Source of the DNA: Treponema sp.
GTDB taxonomy: Bacteria; Spirochaetota; Spirochaetia; Treponematales; Breznakiellaceae
NCBI GenBank assembly: GCA_031273405.1
Contig: JAISRW010000058.1
Location: 1 to 11,190, forward strand
Direction: 5' to 3'
DNA: 11,190 nt
Every line of letters begins with the position of its first letter. Position 1 is the first letter of the stretch. The notes beneath the pieces are model-generated. The model searched no databases, was not told the origin of the DNA, and saw nothing but the letters and a program-made list of their open reading frames with translations. Below are positions 6,338-11,190 of the stretch, in pieces. A program made the translations under genes and the position numbers.

Positions 6338-8449
6338 TCATTTTAATTCGTAAATAATCACTTCCCGGGAAGGCGCCGTCAGGGTAAGCCCCTGGTCCTT
6401 CCATTCGGCTGCGGGTCCCAAACAGGCCTCGGCCCTGGTATAGCCGCTCCCGGGAATCTCGATTCGCACCGGAACGGCCTGCCGCCCGGGGTTGGCGATC
6501 CAGAGCCAGGTTCCTCCCACGCCCTGGTGAAGCCGGGCGGTGATCCGGGAATCGGAAACTTTAATCCGGCCGGATTTATCCGCATATTCCAGAATTCCGT
6601 CAAAAAACGAGACCGAAGCCCGGTTCGGCGCCTTATAATTTGCCTCAGCCCCGCCGTGGCCGGCATAACCGTATCCGGCCATGGTGCCGATAAGCCGGGT
6701 CTTCCCTTTTCCGAATTTATTGTCCACTGCCGCAACGCGGCCGTCGTCATACCAGCCCGCCACCTGCCCGGTAGTAGGCTCGTAGCATTGCAGGTATTCG
6801 CCCCCCCAAATCCGGCTGCCCGCCACGGTAAGGCTCAGATCCGCGAGGAGATCCGGCGTAAACTCCACATAGCTTTCCCTGGCGCCAAAAAGCTCGTCCG
6901 CGCCGCAGCCGGGCTGGGTCATTCCCACCCGAAGCCCGTCACCGAAATAAGCAGGGCAGCCTTCGGAAATCAGAACGCCCCCCTGGGAAACCCATTCCTT
7001 CAAAACCCGGACGGTCCCGGAGGAGAGCATCACCGGGTAAGGGAGGTAGAGCAGGTCCCAGCCTTCAATATCGTCGATATGAACCCAGTCGGCTTGTATA
7101 TTCCGGTCAAAGAAACCCTGATAAACCCCCTGGAGGGATTGGGCATAAGGATCGACAGAACGGCGCAGAGCGTAGGTAAAAAGCTGGGATTCGGGTACAT
7201 AGAGTATGCCCGCTTCTCCCTTGACCGGCCGGGAAGAAAAAAGCCTCTGCTGTTCCGGCGCGGTGATCCATTTGCAGGCTCTCGCAACCGCCTCGGACCG
7301 ATCTGTACGGCTGCCGTCCGGATCATAGGGGCCGAAGGCGCCAAAAAGGTCGCCCTCCAGAAGGGGACGCCAGCGCAGATACATGATCCCTGAGGCGCCG
7401 CCCATAAGGCTCACAAAGTTCCAGTAACGGGCGTCTTCGGGAGAGGGGATGCGGCCCTCGTCCCGGGGTTTGCCCACAACCTGGGGCTGAAGCCAGAGGG
7501 GGCCGGCATAGGATTCGGCATGCCAGAAGGGCTTGCCCCGGCTCGATGCCCGGACCAGATCGATAGCGTGGAACTGCTTCCAGGGCTCGTCCCCGTGGCG
7601 GGAAGACCCCCAGGTCATGCCGTAGATTTCCACTTCCCCGGCGGCCTTCCAGTCATCGGCGCCTTTGTCGGCCATGAGGGTCAGGCTGCCGGCGACGCCG
7701 TGGGCGGCAATAGCGCAGTCAGGATCTATGCCTCTGATTATTTCGCGCCGCCGCCTCATATACCCATAGGCCGTATCAATCCTGAATTGCTGCCAATCCA
7801 TGGTATCAGGATAGGGCCCCGGATTGCGGGGCGGAACAATATCTTCCCATTCGGCAAAACCGTACCGGTGCCAGGCTTCGGAAACCGCCCTGGGGCTTTC
7901 ATACTTTTTGCCGAGCCATTCCCTGAATTTCTGTTTGGTGGCGTGGCAATAGCAGGTGTTTTCCGCATAGTTGCATTCGTTCCAGATATCATAGCCGCCG
8001 AGTCCGGGATGCCCCCTGTAGTGTTTGGCCAATTGGGCAATAAAGTTTTCCGCCGCCCCGCGGTAATCGTCATTATCCCAGCAAAGACCGGGAATCCCGC
8101 CGACCGCGCAGCTTACCTGCATAAAACTTTCGACCCTGGTACTGTCTCTCCTGATAAAATGGGCATGATCGTATTTGCGGAACGCCCATTCCGGCGCGAT
8201 GACCGCCATTTCGGCAATGATGGTTTTCATCCCCTCTTTGGCGGCCAGATCCATTTGCCTGTCGTATTCCTCCCAATCAAAAACCCCGGGAGCCGGTTCA
8301 ATGGCTGACCAGAGAAACCAGTGGCGGAATATATTCATCCCGTCTTCCCGGGCAACCTTATAATCCCGTTCCCATTCATTTTTCGGTGGGTTGGTTTTCC
8401 TGAAATAAACCGCCCCATAGGGGAAAACAGGCAAACTATCGGGTTTCAT
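6338..8449 (-). CDS. GH42 family beta-galactosidase-type glycoside hydrolase
   Basis: A 703-residue protein covering the whole GH42 fold. The N-terminal TIM barrel begins at FPYGAVYFRKTNPPKNEWERD. The acid/base Glu is E158 in GYDIWNECN and the nucleophile is E312 in PFWHAESYAG; both are present and at the usual spacing. The CYCHATKQKFREWL segment after the first Glu corresponds to the family's Cys/metal region. A trimerisation-like middle domain (from about GEAGILYVPESQLFTY) and a C-terminal beta domain ending in TAPSREVIIYELK follow. No signal peptide, so it acts in the cytoplasm on imported beta-galactosides or related glycosides. The start is set at 8449 because AAGGAG lies 7 bases upstream; a 9-residue longer frame from 8476 has no such site. 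The DUF4838 gene follows on the same strand. Confidence 0.9.
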   Translation of the reverse strand: MKPDSLPVFPYGAVYFRKTNPPKNEWERDYKVAREDGMNIFRHWFLWSAIEPAPGVFDWEEYDRQMDLAAKEGMKTIIAEMAVIAPEWAFRKYDHAHFIRRDSTRVESFMQVSCAVGGIPGLCWDNDDYRGAAENFIAQLAKHYRGHPGLGGYDIWNECNYAENTCYCHATKQKFREWLGKKYESPRAVSEAWHRYGFAEWEDIVPPRNPGPYPDTMDWQQFRIDTAYGYMRRRREIIRGIDPDCAIAAHGVAGSLTLMADKGADDWKAAGEVEIYGMTWGSSRHGDEPWKQFHAIDLVRASSRGKPFWHAESYAGPLWLQPQVVGKPRDEGRIPSPEDARYWNFVSLMGGASGIMYLRWRPLLEGDLFGAFGPYDPDGSRTDRSEAVARACKWITAPEQQRLFSSRPVKGEAGILYVPESQLFTYALRRSVDPYAQSLQGVYQGFFDRNIQADWVHIDDIEGWDLLYLPYPVMLSSGTVRVLKEWVSQGGVLISEGCPAYFGDGLRVGMTQPGCGADELFGARESYVEFTPDLLADLSLTVAGSRIWGGEYLQCYEPTTGQVAGWYDDGRVAAVDNKFGKGKTRLIGTMAGYGYAGHGGAEANYKAPNRASVSFFDGILEYADKSGRIKVSDSRITARLHQGVGGTWLWIANPGRQAVPVRIEIPGSGYTRAEACLGPAAEWKDQGLTLTAPSREVIIYELK

Positions 8450-8456
8450 ACATTTA

Positions 8457-8462
8457 CTCCTT
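8457..8462 (-). promoter_or_regulatory. Ribosome binding site deciding the GH42 start
   Basis: AAGGAG on the minus strand, 7 bases before the ATG at 8449. It places translation at MKPDSLPVFP and excludes the upstream in-frame ATG at 8476. Confidence 0.7.
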
Positions 8463-8477
8463 CCTTCCCATGACATA

Positions 8478-8699
8478 TTAAATCAAGAGAGCAGAAAGAG
8501 TGAAGATAGTGAGGAGCAAAGCAAAGACGACCTCGTGCCGCCGTTCAGGAGCATGAGGAAGGCCTATAAAAAGACGGCGCGGCGGCAGATCAGGCGGCGC
8601 CGATACCGAAGAGCATGGCGTTTCTTCCCGCGTTCGCATAGCGCCGCCGGCCGGCTCAAATTTCTTTCCCTTTTTTTGATTCGCGGATTTAAGAGCCAA
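8478..8699 (-). other. Small open frame in the GNAT-GH42 gap, unlikely gene
   Basis: A 73-codon minus-strand frame with a basic first half and a hydrophobic end (VVFALLLTIFTLSALLI). It has no clear ribosome site. The composition could be a decayed membrane protein or simply translated intergenic repeat. The 270-bp gap (8450-8719) otherwise shows no RNA gene or clear terminator, only the self-complementary run GCCGGCCGGC. Confidence 0.15.
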
Positions 8700-8719
8700 G
8701 GTCCTATACCCTCCCTCCC

Positions 8720-9568
8720 CTAATAATAGCTAATCCTGTAGTCCCCCAGGGCGGAGAAGCCTAGGCGGCGGTAGAGAGCCCTGGCGGCGGAGTTTTTCTT
8801 TTTTACGAAGAGGGTGGCCCCGCTGCCGCCCAGGATCAAGGCCCTGAAGAAGACCGCGCCCATCCTCAGGGCGATGCCCATGCCCCGGCAGTCGGGCCGG
8901 ACGAAGACGCCGCCTATCTGGCAGCGGGTAAAGGAGCGGGCGCTGGTGTTGATTTTCCCCACCAGCACGCCGCCAAGCTCCGCCACGAGCATCTGCTCGC
9001 AGCCCAGGGCCCGCTCCAGGCTGAGCCGGGACGCGGCGGCGTTGAAGACAGCGTCCCTGGGCAGGACTTCTTCCTGCTCGTAGGCGGCCTGGAGGTGGAA
9101 AATCGCCTCTCTGTCGCTTCCGGCGGGGGGGCGGATAACGAGGTCCGGGGGGCCGGAGCGGAAAGCCTCCGCCGGGGGCTCCCTATCCAGGGCCATAAGG
9201 TCGTAATCTATGGATTCCAGAGCCCGGTAACCCCTTGCCGCCATGGCTTCTTCCAGTATGTCCGCGTCCTCCCTCAGGCCCTGGACCGAACGTATGGGGA
9301 CTTTGATAAGGAAGCGTCTTAAAAAAGCGGGCAGGGGGATCCCCCTGTTTCCGTCAAACACCGGCAGGAGGGCGCGGCGGCTGTGGAGGAGGACGGCGGC
9401 GGTCCCGCCCCCGGCGCCGTCAAAGGCCCAGACATGGTCCCGGGAGGGATCGCCCTTGAGGAACTTGGCGCATGCGGCGACGCAGAAATTCTCCCGGAGC
9501 CGCAAAAATTCCGCGATCCTTCCATAGTCAGTGCCCCGCACCCGGCGCCAGTACGGATAGTTTTTCAC
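8720..9568 (-). CDS. GNAT family N-acetyltransferase
   Basis: A 282-residue protein. Residues about 145-282 form a GNAT acetyltransferase domain: the acetyl-CoA loop is VFVRPDCRGMGIA (221-233, the R-x-x-G-x-G/A motif), and KKKNSAARALYRRLGF (256-271) is the conserved C-terminal helix. The first 140 residues are a divergent second domain, perhaps a degenerate GNAT fold, as in two-domain members. It transfers an acetyl group from acetyl-CoA to an unknown amine or protein substrate in the cytoplasm. The start is GTG at 9568 with AGAGG 5 bases upstream. It has its own promoter. The GH42 gene on the same strand starts 270 bp downstream, so cotranscription is uncertain. The gene is visibly richer in G+C than the A+T-rich repeat block beside it. 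Confidence 0.82.
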   Translation of the reverse strand: MKNYPYWRRVRGTDYGRIAEFLRLRENFCVAACAKFLKGDPSRDHVWAFDGAGGGTAAVLLHSRRALLPVFDGNRGIPLPAFLRRFLIKVPIRSVQGLREDADILEEAMAARGYRALESIDYDLMALDREPPAEAFRSGPPDLVIRPPAGSDREAIFHLQAAYEQEEVLPRDAVFNAAASRLSLERALGCEQMLVAELGGVLVGKINTSARSFTRCQIGGVFVRPDCRGMGIALRMGAVFFRALILGGSGATLFVKKKNSAARALYRRLGFSALGDYRISYY

Positions 9569-9585
9569 GCCAACCTCTTGTAAAC

Positions 9586-9614
9586 ACTAAACCGCAAGAA
9601 AGCCGCAAAGTCAA
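9586..9614 (-). promoter_or_regulatory. Promoter of the GNAT gene
   Basis: On the minus strand TTGACT (9609-9614) and TTTAGT (9586-9591) are 17 bp apart: 5/6 and 4/6 matches to the sigma-70 boxes. The start of transcription would fall about 10 bases before the GTG start codon, just including the ribosome site. Confidence 0.5.
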
Positions 9615-9628
9615 GAAAGCAACCAGGA

Positions 9629-9681
9629 CCTGTCCCAAAACTAATTAACTGTGCGCTAAAAGCGTACGGTTTTGGGACAGG
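9629..9681. repeat. 13-bp perfect inverted repeat (short palindromic element)
   Basis: CCTGTCCCAAAAC (9629-9641) pairs perfectly with GTTTTGGGACAGG (9669-9681) around a 27-base centre that itself contains CGCT-AAA-AGCG. On the plus strand a T-rich run follows (9693-9697), so it could act as a terminator, but no plus-strand gene ends here. Termini of this kind suggest a minimal non-autonomous insertion. Confidence 0.6.
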
Positions 9682-9727
9682 CTCTTGCCTCTCTTTTTTA
9701 GTGTCTTTCGTGGTTAAATATGAATGA

Positions 9728-9895
9728 ATTAATCCCCTTCTGAACTCCGATAATTCCCCTCGGAACAGAATTGATTCACTTCTGAACCCCGATAATTCCC
9801 CTCCAAGTAGAATTAATCCCTCTCCGAACTCCGATAATTCCCTTCCGGGCAGAATTAATTCACTTCTGAACAGAATTAATCCGGTTCCGGGTCGA
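9728..9895. repeat. Tandem array A: eight 21-bp units
   Basis: Eight consecutive units of exactly 21 bp start at 9728, 9749, 9770, 9791, 9812, 9833, 9854 and 9875. Odd units resemble ATTAAT..CTTCTGAAC and even units resemble GATAATTCCC, giving a 42-bp higher-order repeat over the first six; the last two are variants. The period is a multiple of three, so long frames stay open on both strands, but none has a start codon. I call it non-coding. Confidence 0.85.
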
Positions 9896-9968
9896 ATTCA
9901 CGCGCTTTTAAGCGGTAAGCGCAGGGGCGTGGTTAAAAAAAATCGTCACGTTCTCATCACTGTCGCTA

Positions 9969-10232
9969 ATGCATCCAGTGTTGGAGGACAGGAGCAGGCG
10001 CCAGTGGGCAGCTACTGATAGATTTTTACGTAAGACATCACGGTATTTTATAGCCAACAAATTCAGGTTTGGTATTTCGCCTAACTTGAAAGTACGTGCT
10101 GTTGCCCTGGCTTTTGAGGGAACGGCTAAGCCTCCCATCCTGGTGTGCGCGTCTCTTGATAGTTCGGCGGCTTCATCGTTACCACCGGACGTGACGGCCT
10201 TTATCCGCCGGCTTGCTCCCAAACATCTCTGA
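9969..10232 (+). pseudogene. Possible fragment of an ISAzo13-type transposase
   Basis: An 87-codon frame starts MHPVLEDRSRRQWAATD, which resembles the N-terminal L-D-E-R-x-R-R-x-x-A-A-x-E segment of ISAzo13-family transposases. The rest of the frame does not follow the family, no catalytic D-D-E part is present, and no ribosome site is seen. The minus-strand frame over the same DNA is equally anonymous. Regard this as a small relic at best. Confidence 0.25.
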
Positions 10233-10468
10233 GAGTCTCCCATACATTTGGGAGACTCTCCTAAACCATTGCGAGGGGTTTACAAACATTCGGCTGTCCT
10301 TTATCATATGCCTGCGAGAGATTTACAAACATTTACGGGTTTCTCGCAACTACATGGGAGACTCTCACAAACATTTGTGAAAGTCTTAAAAACATTTGCG
10401 GGGATCTTAAAAACCTTTGCGAGGGGCTTAAAAATCTTTGCGGGGGTCTTAAAAATCTTTGCTAATGA
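10216..10468. repeat. Tandem array B: twelve units of about 21 bp
   Basis: Degenerate units start at 10216, 10237, 10258, 10279, 10300, 10322, 10343, 10364, 10385, 10406, 10427 and 10448; all are 21 bp except the fifth (22 bp). The last four are best preserved, each built on CTTAAAAA.C.TTTGCG. The 22-bp unit shifts the reading frame inside the array. The plus frame ending at 10472 encodes a heptapeptide pattern (VLKTFAG, ILKTFAR, GLKIFAG, VLKIFAN) only in the right part. Confidence 0.8.
10231..10260. repeat. 12-bp perfect hairpin at the left end of array B
   Basis: GAGAGTCTCCCA (10231-10242) pairs with TGGGAGACTCTC (10249-10260), with a 6-base loop. The right arm recurs as a direct copy at 10355-10366. 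It sits on the stop of the transposase-like fragment, but no T-run follows on the plus strand, so it is a poor terminator. Confidence 0.7.
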
Positions 10469-10473
10469 CTAAC

Positions 10474-10480
10474 AAGGAGG
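10474..10480 (+). promoter_or_regulatory. Strong ribosome binding site
   Basis: AAGGAGG lies 5 bases before the ATG at 10486, directly after array B. It fixes the start of the following gene and excludes the in-frame TTG at 10459. Confidence 0.8.
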
Positions 10481-10485
10481 CCGGT

Positions 10486-11163
10486 ATGGCTCGGAAAGGC
10501 GGTTACATCCCTACGAGGGATGCGGATTTTGACGGGTGGTTTGAGAATCTCGTCAATTATGTCGGGAAAAAGACAGGCGGCGAGGCGCCGGAATGGACGT
10601 TTATTCCCCCTGATGCGGTAAGCAGGCTCTCCTCGGCCTATGATGTGTGGCATGAGGCGTATCAAAAGACCATCGGCGCCCATTCCAAGGTGGAAACGGA
10701 GGCGAAAAACGACGCCCGCAAGGCGGGGACGGCGATTATCCGCCCCTTTGTCCAGCAATACCTTATGTTTCCGCCTGTTACCAATGAGGACCGGACGGCT
10801 ATGCGGATACCGAACAAGGATACTACCCGAACCCCGATCCCAAAGCCTGAAACCCGCCCGGTTATTACGGACCTTCGCGCCCTCGGTGGTTACCAGATTG
10901 AAATCCGTTTTCGGGACGAGACGACGCCGGACAGCCGCGCTATTCCCTATGGCTGCAACGGTTGTCTTTTGAATTACACATGGGGCAGGGAACGTGTTAC
11001 CGATGTTACGGCTCTTAAAGAAACCCAACTGATGACCCGTTCCCCCTGGATTATCACGCTCCCGCCGGAGGCGCAGACAAACTTTCTTTCCTGTGTTCCG
11101 CGCTGGCAAAGCAAGGGAAACATCGGCCCCTGGGGGGACGTACAGCACATTGTAGTGGGGTAA
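10486..11163 (+). CDS. Uncharacterised protein, possible two-part architecture
   Basis: A 225-residue protein with no signal peptide or membrane span. The N-terminal half (about 1-125) is helical and contains YIPTRDADFDGWFENLVNYV, a W-H-E-A-Y segment, and TEAKNDARKAGTAIIRPFVQ followed by FPPVTNEDRTAMRIPNKDTT. I recall similar hypothetical proteins from gut bacteria, often as repeated family members, but cannot confirm this here. The C-terminal part (about 126-225) is predicted beta-rich and ends WQSKGNIGPWGDVQHIVVG, which would suit an immunoglobulin- or fibronectin-type sandwich. It includes a C-x-x-C pair (C157, C160). Function unknown. The start is set by AAGGAGG. The tandem array directly upstream probably forms its leader, and a TTCG-NNN-CGAA repeat follows the stop by 7 bases. 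Confidence 0.8.
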   Translation: MARKGGYIPTRDADFDGWFENLVNYVGKKTGGEAPEWTFIPPDAVSRLSSAYDVWHEAYQKTIGAHSKVETEAKNDARKAGTAIIRPFVQQYLMFPPVTNEDRTAMRIPNKDTTRTPIPKPETRPVITDLRALGGYQIEIRFRDETTPDSRAIPYGCNGCLLNYTWGRERVTDVTALKETQLMTRSPWIITLPPEAQTNFLSCVPRWQSKGNIGPWGDVQHIVVG

Positions 11164-11170
11164 CGCTTTT

Positions 11171-11190
11171 ATTCGCAGCGAAGGGGTTTA
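11171..11190 (+). repeat. Third copy of the TTCG-NNN-CGAAGGGGTTTA repeat, cut by window edge
   Basis: ATTCGCAGCGAAGGGGTTTA matches the core of the 3627-3652 and 3741-3766 repeats. Only the 3-base loop and its flank differ, and the TTCG/CGAA pairing is kept. As after the BFN gene, it sits at the 3' end of a gene. Confidence 0.65.

Noticed and set aside
6527..7393. 288-codon plus-strand frame, with another at 7520-8308
   Set aside because: Both are opposite the GH42 gene, whose catalytic motifs are intact; they are G+C-driven shadow frames.
8535..8723. Arg-rich plus-strand frame in the GNAT-GH42 gap
   Set aside because: No ribosome site, low-complexity composition, and it runs into the GNAT gene end on the opposite strand.
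9728..10015. Asn/Ser/Pro-rich open frame through array A on the plus strand, and a Leu/Phe/Glu-rich one on the minus strand
   Set aside because: No ATG, GTG or TTG start precedes the repeats in either frame; both stay open only because the period is 21 bp.
9728..10468. CRISPR array
   Set aside because: The 21-bp units are directly adjacent, with no unique spacers, and no cas gene is present.
10462..11148. 228-codon minus-strand frame
   Set aside because: Opposite the 225-residue gene that has AAGGAGG and a well-placed ATG; the antisense frame has no initiation signal.

Overview
The window reads as a bacterial chromosome segment of fairly high G+C with mixed gene orientation. The gene content (a DUF2339/DUF3999 membrane pair, a bifunctional-nuclease protein with a UVR tail, a LysM-M23 peptidase, a GH42 and DUF4838 pair, and many short palindromic and tandem repeats) makes me think of a gut-associated spirochaete of the Treponema/Breznakiellaceae type. 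That assignment is an inference from gene families and style; no rRNA or marker gene is present. A perfect 16-bp parS-type palindrome at 5196-5211 suggests, but does not prove, that the segment lies in the origin-proximal part of the chromosome.

Left block, plus strand (1-3650): the 3' part of a polytopic DUF2339 membrane protein; a wrecked DUF3999 gene overlapping its stop codon (frameshifts plus a large internal deletion); a trans-type polyprenyl diphosphate synthase; and a BFN/DUF151 protein with a C-terminal UVR motif that follows the synthase with 11 bp between stop and preferred start. The 3651-3963 gap holds a chain of hairpins and a 26-bp direct repeat whose first copy supplies the last codons and stop of the BFN gene.

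Middle (3936-8449): a LysM-LysM-M23 cell-wall peptidase on the plus strand, whose promoter and Shine-Dalgarno sit 186 bp upstream of the signal-peptide start with an open in-frame segment between. It converges on a minus-strand pair made of a GH42 beta-galactosidase-type enzyme followed by a DUF4838/GH67-N-like protein. The two convergent units meet at the parS site, which contains the stop codon of the apparently C-terminally short DUF4838 gene. The GH42 and DUF4838 proteins probably act on plant- or host-derived glycosides; no transporter is visible here.

Right block (8450-11190): a minus-strand GNAT acetyltransferase with its own promoter, then about 900 bp without a convincing gene but rich in structure: a 13-bp perfect inverted repeat set inside a broader inverted pair, an exact 8 x 21-bp tandem array (9728-9895), a short fragment resembling the N-terminus of an ISAzo13-type transposase, a 12-bp hairpin, and a second 12-unit array of about 21 bp (10216-10468). 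That array ends directly at the strong ribosome binding site of a 225-residue protein of unknown function. A third copy of the TTCG-NNN-CGAAGGGGTTTA repeat follows this last gene at the window edge. This repeat-dense block is the least explained part of the window.
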